NCBI RefSeq assembly: GCF_024347615.1
Contig: NZ_AP025509.1
Location: forward strand, 1,550,001 to 1,614,000
From: Vibrio splendidus
GTDB taxonomy: Bacteria; Pseudomonadota; Gammaproteobacteria; Enterobacterales; Vibrionaceae
Reading direction: 5' to 3'
Length of the DNA stretch: 64,000 nucleotides
Below the pieces are notes generated by a model, which saw only the letters and a program-made list of their open reading frames with translations, searched no databases and was not told the DNA's origin. Made by a program: the position numbers and the translations under genes. Below, one piece after another: positions 34,822 through 43,431 of the stretch. Every line of letters starts with the position of its first letter. The first letter of the stretch is position 1.

Positions 34822-35697
34822 ATGAAAGTAAGTTTTATCGGGCTAGGCGTTATGGGCTTCCCAATGGCAGGCCACCTAGTCAAAGCCGGTTTTGAAGTAA
34901 CGGTATTTAACCGCACTCACAGCAAAGCGCTAGACTGGGCTGATAAACACCAAGGTAAAGCGGCAGAATCTGTGTCTGAGTGTGTCGTGGAAGCTGACGT
35001 GGTATTAGTTTGTGTGGGCAACGATGACGATGTACGCAGCATGACAACCAGCGAAACAGGCGCACTGGCTGCAATGAAGCCAAACGCGATTCTTGTCGAC
35101 CACACCACAACGTCTGCTGTTCTGTCTGAAGAGTTTGAAGTGGCAGCTAAGCAAGCCGGTATTCGCTTTATGGATGCACCTGTGTCTGGTGGCCAAGCGG
35201 GCGCAGAAAACGGCGTGTTAACCATCATGTGTGGTGGCGAACAAGCGCTTTTCAACGACCTCCAACCTGTGTTCGAAGCTTACGGAAAATCGTCAGTTCT
35301 GATGGGTAAAGTCGGTCAAGGCCAACGCGCGAAAATGGTTAACCAGATCTGCATTGCAGGTGTATTGAACGGTTTATCTGAAGGCTTGGTACTTGCTGAA
35401 AAATCAGGTTTGGATATCCCAACTCTGGTTGATTGCCTTAAAAACGGCGCAGCAGGTTCATGGCAGATGGAAAACCGCGCGACCACAATGGCGCAAGACA
35501 AGTTCGATTTCGGCTTCGCCATTGATTGGATGATCAAAGACTTAGGCTTCTGTCTAGATGAAGCAGAGCGCCAAGGCATCCAACTTCCTTTGACGGAAAA
35601 AACCAACAACGCATACAAGGCACTGTCTGCCCAAGGACAAGGCCGTATGGATACCTCGGTATTGATGAAAGCCGTGGTTGAAGAGACAAAGAAGTAG
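34822..35697 (+). CDS. NAD-binding beta-hydroxyacid dehydrogenase (GarR/HIBADH family)
   Basis: The 291-aa oxidoreductase is of the 3-hydroxyisobutyrate or tartronate semialdehyde reductase family. The nucleotide motif GLGVMGFPMAGHL begins at residue 7 and NRT after the second strand favours NADP or NAD. The substrate loop is DAPVSGGQAGAENG and the catalytic Lys lies in GQGQRAKMVNQICIAG. It is co-directional with the LysR gene (12 bases apart). The exact substrate is not evident. Confidence 0.88.
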   Translation: MKVSFIGLGVMGFPMAGHLVKAGFEVTVFNRTHSKALDWADKHQGKAAESVSECVVEADVVLVCVGNDDDVRSMTTSETGALAAMKPNAILVDHTTTSAVLSEEFEVAAKQAGIRFMDAPVSGGQAGAENGVLTIMCGGEQALFNDLQPVFEAYGKSSVLMGKVGQGQRAKMVNQICIAGVLNGLSEGLVLAEKSGLDIPTLVDCLKNGAAGSWQMENRATTMAQDKFDFGFAIDWMIKDLGFCLDEAERQGIQLPLTEKTNNAYKALSAQGQGRMDTSVLMKAVVEETKK

Positions 35698-35729
35698 AAA
35701 GAGTAATAGAAACTTCGTTTAGATAATTA

Positions 35730-35758
35730 AAAATAGCCGCTCACTAGCGGCTATTTTT
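35730..35758. terminator. Bidirectional terminator
   Basis: AAAATAGCCGCT and AGCGGCTATTTT form a long stem between the convergent dehydrogenase and ROK genes. Confidence 0.9.
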
Positions 35759-35780
35759 GTTTGGCTTGTGTTAGCTAACT

Positions 35781-37010
35781 TTATTTAGAACTTTCAGGTG
35801 TGTTGGTGGCTTTAATCCCCAAATGTGCCAAAGGCAGCAGTAGCTCATTTGACATCACGTTGTGATAGTTACCTTTATGAACCAAATCTTCATCACTCTC
35901 ATCAAGAACCAGTTCGATATTGCTTGCTAGATCCGGAAGTAATAAACGATATGTGTATTCCTTTACACGACTTAAGAAATCAGCCCCTAATTGCGTCAGT
36001 TCATCACCAATCACCACTAAATCAGGGTTTAATTGGTTAATGTTATTCACTAAGCCATGTGCCAAGCACTTAGCTAAGTAATCAACCGCGTTTATCGCAG
36101 CAGATTCTCTGTCATGAAATGCATTAACTACCATTTCAAAGTCCGCGGATACTAGTGACGCCTCTTGCTTGTAGCGTTCCACTAAAGCCGTCGTCGAGCT
36201 ATACAGCTCAAGGCAACCTAGATTGCCACACTTACATTGCGGCCCTTGAAAATTGATCGATGTGTGGCCAATCTCCCCAGCAGTACCTAAACTGCCGTGA
36301 TAAACCTGCCCTTCAATCACTAAGCCCGAACCTACACCCTGCCCAAGAGAGACATACAGTAAAACGCTTGCTTCATAGGTGCTTTGTAGCTGGCGCCAAA
36401 CCGCGAGTGCTGCCAGTTTTGCATCATGGCCAGCATAAATTGGATAGTCTGGAAATTGTTCTCGCATGTGGGAAATGAAATCAATATCTTGCCAATTTTT
36501 AGCATCAGTCATCAGCATGATTTTATTATCTTGCTCTAAGAATGGACCGGGCATCGCCACTGCAATCCCCAAAACATCACATTCCTGCTCTTTCAGAACA
36601 TCGCTCACTTGCTTAGTCAAATACTCGATCAGCTCTTCTGGGCTATTATCAGTATTAATGGGTTTGACTACGTTGGTTAGCGAAACACCATTGAGATCGT
36701 AGGTATCAATTGAGAAGTTAGTACGCTGTATTCGAACGGACACAATTCGTAGATGTTGGGTATTGAACCCCAGATAGATAGAGCTTCGACCACGTGCCGC
36801 TTTTCGCACACCCGTTTCAACAATAAGCCCTTGTTCTATTAAAGGTTTTATCGCTCTCGTCACCGTCGCTTGGTCAAGTCCAACCAATTGGCTGATCTCT
36901 TTTCTGGAGCAACTACCACTATTGTGAAGTGCATTAAGAATGACGCGCTTATTATGATTTTGTACATCATCTAACGAAACGCCCAGTCCGCTTCTCATAG
37001 GCTTATTCAT
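35781..37010 (-). CDS. ROK-family transcriptional repressor (NagC/Mlc-like)
   Basis: This sugar-responsive repressor has 409 aa from ATG 37010, with GGGAGAA just upstream; the longer frame from 37094 lacks this site. An N-terminal MarR-like winged helix (NHNKRVILNALHNSGSCSRKEIS, in two helices, about residues 15-75) is followed by the ROK kinase-like fold. The latter includes the zinc motif CKCGNLGCLE. It is divergent from the GH32 hydrolase gene; the intergenic region carries an array of TGCAATTAAAT half-sites, also found before the aldolase gene. It probably represses both transcripts until the sugar binds. Confidence 0.88.
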   Translation of the reverse strand: MNKPMRSGLGVSLDDVQNHNKRVILNALHNSGSCSRKEISQLVGLDQATVTRAIKPLIEQGLIVETGVRKAARGRSSIYLGFNTQHLRIVSVRIQRTNFSIDTYDLNGVSLTNVVKPINTDNSPEELIEYLTKQVSDVLKEQECDVLGIAVAMPGPFLEQDNKIMLMTDAKNWQDIDFISHMREQFPDYPIYAGHDAKLAALAVWRQLQSTYEASVLLYVSLGQGVGSGLVIEGQVYHGSLGTAGEIGHTSINFQGPQCKCGNLGCLELYSSTTALVERYKQEASLVSADFEMVVNAFHDRESAAINAVDYLAKCLAHGLVNNINQLNPDLVVIGDELTQLGADFLSRVKEYTYRLLLPDLASNIELVLDESDEDLVHKGNYHNVMSNELLLPLAHLGIKATNTPESSK

Positions 37011-37123
37011 AGTTCTCCCGACCAATTTGATCTGCAATAACGTTCCAATGGATCTACACAATATATAGAAAAAGTTAAGATTCAATAAAATCATATAGTT
37101 AGAAATTGAGCCTACTTTACTTA

Positions 37124-37139
37124 TGTGAGCGCAATCTCA
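37124..37139 (+). promoter_or_regulatory. Possible CRP site before the GH32 gene
   Basis: TGTGA-N6-TCTCA, one change from the CRP core, about 95 bases before the hydrolase start. Confidence 0.4.
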
Positions 37140-37164
37140 AGTTCATCATACTATATTTGTTAGC

Positions 37165-37217
37165 TGCAATTAAATGAAATATATTTGATTGCAGGTTGCA
37201 ATTAAATATATTTCGAT
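37165..37217. promoter_or_regulatory. ROK operator array 1
   Basis: TGCAATTAAAT (37165-37175) and ATTTGATTGCA (37183-37193) form a near-perfect 29-base palindrome. It is followed by another TGCAATTAAAT half-site (37197-37207) and a weaker ATATTTCGAT. The array ends just before the ribosome site of the hydrolase gene. Confidence 0.75.
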
Positions 37218-37233
37218 AACATTGGAGGTCCTT

Positions 37234-38757
37234 GTGGTATTCGATAAGAAGAAGCATCAGGCAATTATTGATCAAGTTGAAGAATACATCGCTGAGCATA
37301 AAGATACGGTTAAGCAGCACCATTGGCGTGAGCATTACCATTACCAAGCACCGGTAGGCTGGATTAATGACCCGCATGGATTGATTCAATATCAGGGTAA
37401 ATATCACCTTTTCTATCAACACCATCCTTTCACTGGCAAGTGGGGAACCATGCACTGGGGACACGCAGTCAGCGAAGATCTCATTCACTGGGAAACACTG
37501 CCAGAAGCTTTAGCACCAAGTGAAGAATATGACGGCTGGGATGGCGGAGGTATTTTTACTGGTAGTGCTGTGAACAATGATGGTGTGATGACACTTTTCT
37601 ACACTGGGTGTGCTCAAGCTCGCCAAGTTCAATGCATGGCAACATCGACTGATGGCATTAACTTTGACAAGTACGACGGTAATCCAATCTTATCTGATCC
37701 GCCAGAGGGAATTAACCTGCATGACTTCCGCGATCCAAAGGTTTGGAAACACGATGGGTCATGGTACATGGTGACGGGTGTTACAGATGGCGTGAGCGAT
37801 CTAATTAACCCATCAAACTACGAGACCAACGGTTTCGGTAAAGTATGTCTACACCGCTCGGAAAACTTAACCGATTGGGAATTCGTAGGGTACTGTGTAG
37901 AGAGTATGGGTGAATTAGGCACAATGCTTGAGTGTCCAAATATTTTCAAATTGGGTGACAAGCACGTACTCATGTATTCACCTATGGGTATGCAGCAACG
38001 TCAGGTGGTCTACCTTGTTGGTGACCTTGATTACCAAACAGGCAAATTCCATTGGTCAACAATGGGCTCATTAGATTGGGGCTTTGACTACTATGCACCA
38101 CAAGTATTCGATGATGAAAATGGGCGTACTCTAATCCAAGCATGGATTGGTTCATGGCCGTTCATGCCATGGTGTGATGGAACTTACGACACCAGTGAAC
38201 TTGGTTGGTACGGGAGCATCTCTCTGGCTCGTGAAGTATCTTTATGTCATGACGGAAAACTGAAATTCACACCTGTACAAGAAGTTGAAAAATTGCGTCA
38301 TTCACCAAAAAGGCATACTGAACTCAAGTTAAACGATGGTGAAAAATTCGCATTTGAAGCAGGTGATAATGTTCACTGTGAAATCATTGCTGACATCGAT
38401 CTAGCCGCAAGCGACTGTGATAGCATTGTATTTGAAATTCGCAGTAAAGGTGAGCAGAAAACACTGATTGAGTTGGATCTAAAGAAAGGCGAACTGGCCT
38501 TTGATCGTACTCAATCGGGCAGTCGTTCAGCCTTACGTAGAACATGCCCACTAGAGTGTGCGAGTAAAGATCGAGCAAACATCCGTATCTTTATGGACAG
38601 TATTTCTGTGGAAGTCTTTACCGATGGAGGTCGTACTGTGATGACCAATAACATCTTCTCTGATGAAGACAGTGCAGGTCTCTATGTATACGCTAAGAAC
38701 GGCAATGCTAGAATTGAGACACTAAAAACATTCGGTATGAAAAGTGTTGCCGAATAA
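37234..38757 (+). CDS. GH32 family beta-fructofuranosidase (sucrose or fructan hydrolase)
   Basis: This glycoside hydrolase family 32 enzyme releases fructose from sucrose, sucrose phosphate or fructo-oligosaccharides. The nucleophile motif WINDPHG (residues 43-49), the RDPK stabiliser motif and the acid/base Glu in MLECPNIF are all present, followed by a C-terminal beta-sandwich. I chose the GTG at 37234 (507 aa) because GGAGG lies five bases upstream. There is no signal peptide, so it acts in the cytoplasm on an imported sugar. It has its own terminator and ROK operators. Confidence 0.92.
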   Translation: MVFDKKKHQAIIDQVEEYIAEHKDTVKQHHWREHYHYQAPVGWINDPHGLIQYQGKYHLFYQHHPFTGKWGTMHWGHAVSEDLIHWETLPEALAPSEEYDGWDGGGIFTGSAVNNDGVMTLFYTGCAQARQVQCMATSTDGINFDKYDGNPILSDPPEGINLHDFRDPKVWKHDGSWYMVTGVTDGVSDLINPSNYETNGFGKVCLHRSENLTDWEFVGYCVESMGELGTMLECPNIFKLGDKHVLMYSPMGMQQRQVVYLVGDLDYQTGKFHWSTMGSLDWGFDYYAPQVFDDENGRTLIQAWIGSWPFMPWCDGTYDTSELGWYGSISLAREVSLCHDGKLKFTPVQEVEKLRHSPKRHTELKLNDGEKFAFEAGDNVHCEIIADIDLAASDCDSIVFEIRSKGEQKTLIELDLKKGELAFDRTQSGSRSALRRTCPLECASKDRANIRIFMDSISVEVFTDGGRTVMTNNIFSDEDSAGLYVYAKNGNARIETLKTFGMKSVAE

Positions 38758-38785
38758 CTGATTCAGCTTTCCCCTTCTTCTTTTT

Positions 38786-38812
38786 AGCCCAGCTTATTGC
38801 TGGGCTTTTTTG
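38786..38812 (+). terminator. Terminator after the GH32 gene
   Basis: AGCCCAGC and GCTGGGCT with a TTATT loop, then T6. It separates the hydrolase from the aldolase operon. Confidence 0.92.
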
Positions 38813-38910
38813 TTCATCAAAAAGTATCCCCATGAAAAAAAGTCCTTTTTATCCAACTCAAATAACGATCCTCAAAACAAAAACACGATCCTTTTCACAT
38901 TCTACATTTC

Positions 38911-38966
38911 ATTTAATTGCCAGCTGCAATTAAATGAAATAGATTTAATTGCAAGAAACAATTAAA
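38911..38966. promoter_or_regulatory. ROK operator array 2
   Basis: ATTTAATTGC (38911-38920), GCAATTAAAT (38926-38935), ATTTAATTGC (38943-38952) and CAATTAAA (about 38959) alternate in direction with a period of about 16. TGCAATTAAAT and ATTTAATTGCA (38925-38953) form a perfect palindrome around GAAATAG. Confidence 0.8.
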
Positions 38967-38984
38967 CCTAAATTGGAGAAGAAA

Positions 38985-40037
38985 ATGGCTATCGTTACAC
39001 TAAGACAACTACTGGATCACGCAGCAGAAAATGGTTATGCAGTTCCAGCTTTCAACATCAGCAACATGGAGCAAGGACTTGCCATTGTTCGCGCTGCAGC
39101 AAAATGTAATTCAGGTGTCATCCTACAGGCGAGTATCAATGCTCGTAAAAGCTACGCAGGTGATGTGATGCTTTACAAGATGGTTTGTGCACTTGCTGAA
39201 ATGTTCCCGAAAACACCAATCGTTCTTCATCAAGATCATGGCAATAGCGAAGAAACATGTCTGTCAGCAATTCGCCACGGCTTTACATCGGTCATGATGG
39301 ATGGCTCATTGGAGCGTGATGCATCAACACCAAGCAGCTACGACTACAATGTAGATATTACTTCTCGTATCGCTCAATCTGCGCACTGGGTTGGTGCTTC
39401 AGTTGAAGGTGAGTTGGGTTGTATTGGCTCTTTAGAAACCGGTGAAGCTGAAGCTGAAGATGGCGTTGGTGCTGTTGGTATCCTTGAAAAGAGCCAGCTG
39501 CTAACAGACCCAGATCAAGCCGTTGATTTTGTTAAAAGAACAAAGGTTGACGCATTAGCGATCGCTTGTGGCACAAGCCATGGTGCTTACAAGTTCACTC
39601 GCAAACCTGATGGCGATATCTTAGCGATGAACGTAATCGAAGAAATTCACTCGAAGCTCCCAACGACTCACCTAGTTATGCATGGAGCTTCATCGGTTCC
39701 TCAATACTTACAAGATATGATCAATGAGAATGGCGGTGAAATGCCTCAAACATATGGTGTGCCAATCGAAGAAATCGAGCGCGGTATCAAACATGGTGTT
39801 CGCAAGGTAAACATCGATACTGATTGCCGTATGGCGATGTCTGGTCGCTTCCGAGAATTAGCGATGAAAAATCCGCAAGAGTTTGACCCTCGTAAGTTCC
39901 TATTAGCAGGAATGGATGAACTAACGACACTTTGTTTAAACCGATTTGAACGATTTGGTTGTGCTGGTCACGGTGACAAGATTACACCAATTTCTATGGA
40001 TGATATGGCTGCACGCTACGCTAGCGGTGAGCTGTAA
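38985..40037 (+). CDS. Class II fructose-bisphosphate aldolase
   Basis: This zinc aldolase splits fructose 1,6-bisphosphate (or a related ketose phosphate) into two trioses. ATG 38985 follows GGAGAAG and gives 350 aa. Metal and phosphate motifs visible: [12 protein letters not shown] near the start, [19 protein letters not shown] and [11 protein letters not shown]. It resembles the CBB-type branch (begins [18 protein letters not shown]). As first gene of a sugar operon with two kinases it is probably a dedicated second copy of the glycolytic enzyme; the exact substrate is inference. Confidence 0.92.
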   Translation: MAIVTLRQLLDHAAENGYAVPAFNISNMEQGLAIVRAAAKCNSGVILQASINARKSYAGDVMLYKMVCALAEMFPKTPIVLHQDHGNSEETCLSAIRHGFTSVMMDGSLERDASTPSSYDYNVDITSRIAQSAHWVGASVEGELGCIGSLETGEAEAEDGVGAVGILEKSQLLTDPDQAVDFVKRTKVDALAIACGTSHGAYKFTRKPDGDILAMNVIEEIHSKLPTTHLVMHGASSVPQYLQDMINENGGEMPQTYGVPIEEIERGIKHGVRKVNIDTDCRMAMSGRFRELAMKNPQEFDPRKFLLAGMDELTTLCLNRFERFGCAGHGDKITPISMDDMAARYASGEL

Positions 40038-40055
40038 TTCAAAGGAGTTCTATGT

Positions 40056-40910
40056 ATGGGAAATTGTGTATTTATAGGCAGAAGCACGATTGATTTGATG
40101 AGCTTTGTTGAAGTGATGCCTGATCCTGATCAAAAGGTGAATGCGATTGCTGATTTTATTGGTGGTGGTGGGTCTGCACTCAATGCTGCCATTGCATGCA
40201 ACGCATTAGGCTCTGATGTACACCTTTGGACATGTTTAGGTAAAGAGCACCTCTATAAATCGATAGTGACAGCAGAGCTTAATGAACACGAAATTTCGGT
40301 TGTGGATTTAAGTTTAGACGATGAATACCAGCTACCACTATCGAACATTATCTCTGCAAAGCAAACTGCATCTAGGCTCATCGTTAACGCCAGTCAGCCT
40401 GATTGCGAAAAGGTGATGAGTTTAGACCCTAAGTGGCTAGATAATGCAAAGCTCGTATTACTTGATCAATATGAGCATCCGTTTATTAGCGCAAACGTGC
40501 AAGCTTTGGCTGAGTTTACTGGGGATATTGTGTTAGACGCTGGTACTTGGAAATCGCACAGCGAACAGTTTTTATCTCTCTGTACTATTCCTATTGTTTC
40601 GGAGGAATTCACCAATGGTGACAAAGATAAAATGCAGGCACTTTGCGACCAATACGGGATCAAAAAGTGGGCAATGACGCTGGGTGACAAAGGTGTTTTT
40701 TATAGTGATGAGTCAAGTAGCGGGGTAATTCCTGCACCTAAAGTTGACGCTATCGATACGCTAGGTGCCGGGGATATTTTCCATGGAGCTTTTTGTCACT
40801 ACTACTCGGAGAGTCAAGATTTTCGTGACTCTCTAAAGAAAGCCAGTCACATAGCGGCATTATCATGTACCGAATTAGGAACCAGATCATGGCTAAAACA
40901 TATTCGCTAA
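40056..40910 (+). CDS. PfkB-family carbohydrate kinase
   Basis: The 284-aa ribokinase-fold sugar kinase has the N-terminal glycine-rich motif GGGGSALNAAIACNALG and the C-terminal catalytic motif DTLGAGDIFHGAF (Asp as base). In this context it is probably a fructokinase or phosphofructokinase acting after the GH32 hydrolase. The start at 40056 is preceded by AAGGAG. It overlaps the next gene by 22 bases. Confidence 0.88.
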   Translation: MGNCVFIGRSTIDLMSFVEVMPDPDQKVNAIADFIGGGGSALNAAIACNALGSDVHLWTCLGKEHLYKSIVTAELNEHEISVVDLSLDDEYQLPLSNIISAKQTASRLIVNASQPDCEKVMSLDPKWLDNAKLVLLDQYEHPFISANVQALAEFTGDIVLDAGTWKSHSEQFLSLCTIPIVSEEFTNGDKDKMQALCDQYGIKKWAMTLGDKGVFYSDESSSGVIPAPKVDAIDTLGAGDIFHGAFCHYYSESQDFRDSLKKASHIAALSCTELGTRSWLKHIR

Positions 40911-41545
40911 CGGGTGATGACATTGCAAGCGTTCCTCAACTGGTCGCCAACACCTACCAAGAGTCTGGGAAACAGGTTCTTGTCATTGGTATCTCTGGTG
41001 CACCAGCGACGGGTAAATCAACGTTGTCTGAATCCCTACTATCTGGACTGTCACAGTTAGGATTTAAAGCCCAACTGTGTCCAATGGACGGCTTTCACTA
41101 CCCCAACTCAGTACTGAAAGAGAAAGGACTGACGTCAGTCAAAGGTAGCATCGAAACATTTGATGTAACCTCGTTGGCACATTTGCTTTCCGAAGCGGTG
41201 ACGCCAAACACTGACGCATTCTTTTGGCCGAAATACTGTCGTGAGTTACACGATCCAATTGTTGAAGGTTTTTTAATTGAGCCGGACACTCAAATTATTT
41301 TACTCGAAGGCAATTACATCTACTCAACCGATGAAGACTGGCGACCTGTCAGTGATTTAATTGACTTAAAGATCTTTCTCACAGCAAGTGAGGAAGTACT
41401 CAGAGAGCGATTAATCTCAAGACACTTGGCTGGTGGAAAGTCGAAACAAGAGGCGCTCGATAAAACCGAGCGCGTGGATCTAGTCAATGCGTTAAAAATA
41501 AAACAATACGAATCAAACGCAGACTACGTAATCCAGACGCACTAG
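40889..41545 (+). CDS. P-loop sugar or nucleoside kinase (uridine kinase-like fold)
   Basis: The 218-aa protein begins MAKTYSLTGDD, with Walker A GAPATGKST. It has the substrate motif PMDGFHYPN and LLEGNYIY, as in nucleoside/nucleotide kinase-like proteins such as FrcK-type fructose kinases. The lid region has RERLISRH. It overlaps the upstream kinase by 22 bases, showing coupling. With two kinases and an aldolase in one operon, one may make a mono- and the other a bis-phosphorylated sugar; that is inference. Confidence 0.8.
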   Translation: MAKTYSLTGDDIASVPQLVANTYQESGKQVLVIGISGAPATGKSTLSESLLSGLSQLGFKAQLCPMDGFHYPNSVLKEKGLTSVKGSIETFDVTSLAHLLSEAVTPNTDAFFWPKYCRELHDPIVEGFLIEPDTQIILLEGNYIYSTDEDWRPVSDLIDLKIFLTASEEVLRERLISRHLAGGKSKQEALDKTERVDLVNALKIKQYESNADYVIQTH

Positions 41546-41587
41546 AACAGCGTCCCATGTACCCTACAATTCTCATGGAGAGATCAA

Positions 41588-43033
41588 ATGATTCTTAGTG
41601 AAAGCAATAAGAAAATGTTCTTTTTGACATTCATTTGCGCCGCGGCAACGATTGGTGGATTCCTATTTGGAATGGACACCATAGTTATTGGCGGCACGAT
41701 TACACAAATCACACAACAGTTTGAGTTATCGTCCTTACAACAGGGCTGGTATGTATCTTCAGCGCTCGTTGGCTGCCTATTTGGTAGTATAATTGCTGGC
41801 CCTATTGCGGACTATGCTGGGCGTAAAAAACCTCTGATGCTAGGTGCTATATTAGCTATCGTATCAGTGCTTGGTTGTATGTACGCAGACTCATTCAACT
41901 TACTGATCTGGGCTCGTATCATAGGTGGCTTTGGTATTGGTATCGCAACTGTAGTTTGCCCGATGTACATTGCAGAAGTTGCTCCAGCAAGACATAGAGG
42001 AAAACTCAGTAACTTATTTCAAGTTGCCATCGTTATCGGTTTAACGTGTTCGGTTGTTACCAACACACTTATTGTTGATTACAGCCAATCTGCCGTTGTC
42101 ACTGGTCATTACCTGGATCACTTCTTTATTACTGAAAATTGGCGTGGCATGTTCTCTGTTGAGTTTTTGCCAGCAGTCATCTTCCTTGCTTTGGTCGTGT
42201 TTTTTCCAGAGTCCCCTCGTTGGTTGATATCTAAATCGAGAGAGAAAGAAGCCGCTAACATTCTCAAAAAACTCCTAACCAAAGGTGAAGCGGAAGAAGC
42301 GATCATTGAATGTCGACAGGTAATTCGCTCTGAAAAAGCAGGTTCGTACAAACAATTAGTAAAAAATCCTGTAATGCGCTTTGGCTTGATGACCGGTGTA
42401 CTACTGGCCATCTGGTCTGAATGGTCTGGTGTGACTGTTGTTATGTACTACGGTCCAGTCATGCTAGAAGAAATTATGGGAAGTCAGGGGTCAGCACTTG
42501 GCGGATTTGGTTGGATTTGTCTAGTAAGTGTCATCTTCACCTCACTTTCAATGGTATTCATTGATAAAGTAGGCCGCAGAAAAATGCTGATAACTTCTGC
42601 ACTTGGTTGTTTCGTTTGTCTTATCGGCCTAGCGATATTCTTCGACAGACCGGATACTCCACCGATGTTGATTGTTGGACTAATGGCGTTCTTTGTTGCT
42701 TTCACAGCACTAGGTTTAGGTCCTCTGAAGTTCACGATTTCAGCTGAGATTTTACCAACTTCAGTCCGTGGCCGCGCGGTCTCAATAACAACGGCAGCAA
42801 TCTGGATTCAAGGTGTTATCTTGAACTCATTTACACCAGCTTTTAGAGAATCATTTGGAACATCGGCACTGTTCATCATGTTCGCGATTATCTTGCTTGG
42901 CCAAGTTTGGTTTGCCATCAAAATCCTTCCTGAGACAGCAAATCGCAGTTTAGAAAGCATCGAGAAAGAGTTAAAGCAACGATTTGATATAAAAGAGGTC
43001 GAAGGTAAAGAACTTCAACCAAAGCAAGTATAG
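41588..43033 (+). CDS. MFS sugar porter
   Basis: This 481-aa proton- or sodium-coupled sugar transporter of the sugar-porter family has about 12 membrane segments. Signature motifs are GRKKPLMLG after segment 2, VCPMYIAEVAPARHRGKL, PESPRWLI after segment 6, and the second-half VGRRKMLI, with a C-terminal PETANRSLESIE. It imports the substrate of the locus, probably sucrose, a fructoside or fructose. It is last in the operon, followed by a hairpin terminator. Confidence 0.9.
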   Translation: MILSESNKKMFFLTFICAAATIGGFLFGMDTIVIGGTITQITQQFELSSLQQGWYVSSALVGCLFGSIIAGPIADYAGRKKPLMLGAILAIVSVLGCMYADSFNLLIWARIIGGFGIGIATVVCPMYIAEVAPARHRGKLSNLFQVAIVIGLTCSVVTNTLIVDYSQSAVVTGHYLDHFFITENWRGMFSVEFLPAVIFLALVVFFPESPRWLISKSREKEAANILKKLLTKGEAEEAIIECRQVIRSEKAGSYKQLVKNPVMRFGLMTGVLLAIWSEWSGVTVVMYYGPVMLEEIMGSQGSALGGFGWICLVSVIFTSLSMVFIDKVGRRKMLITSALGCFVCLIGLAIFFDRPDTPPMLIVGLMAFFVAFTALGLGPLKFTISAEILPTSVRGRAVSITTAAIWIQGVILNSFTPAFRESFGTSALFIMFAIILLGQVWFAIKILPETANRSLESIEKELKQRFDIKEVEGKELQPKQV

Positions 43034-43058
43034 CGATTTAATTAATACTGTTATGAGT

Positions 43059-43087
43059 AGAGCCTCCACCATATAGGGGGCTCTTTA
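43059..43087 (+). terminator. Terminator after the MFS gene
   Basis: GAGCCTCC and GGGGGCTC pair across a 7-8 base loop, followed by TTTATTTT. Confidence 0.75.
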
Positions 43088-43130
43088 TTTTCAAAAAACT
43101 CACCACATACATTCCCCACTCCCGTCCCAA

Positions 43131-43234
43131 CTCCAACATTCACTCCTCATTATTACCATTCGTCATATTGATAAAACGGCGTGACAGTTTGTGGCTAACC
43201 TCTCAACTTCAACCTTTGAAAGGGATTAGAAATC
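43131..43234. repeat. Dispersed repeat, copy A
   Basis: About 100 bases, sharing most positions with 50484-50591. Shared landmarks: CATTCACTCCTC, TTACCATTCGTC, and the terminal TTTGAAAGGGATTAGAAATC. A partial third copy overlaps the 3' end of the LysR gene at 48764. Here the sequence ends where a start codon would be (GCG in place of ATG). Confidence 0.7.
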
Positions 43235-43431
43235 GCGAGTATTTGGGCTGTTATTTTCCTCATCCCAATCACACTTAATTGTTCCATCGTTTTCACCTAT
43301 TGAATCTATCGTTATTTCCCATTAAACAAATGTAAACATTGAAGTTATATTCTTGGTGGGCAGAAAAGAGCTTTTGAATATCCATTAACCACTCGACTGG
43401 TTTAATGGTTAGCACGCATTGGAGAGCAACC

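Noticed and set aside
43237..43431. OxyR site upstream of katB
   Set aside because: The ATAG-N7-CTAT pattern is not met convincingly by any stretch.
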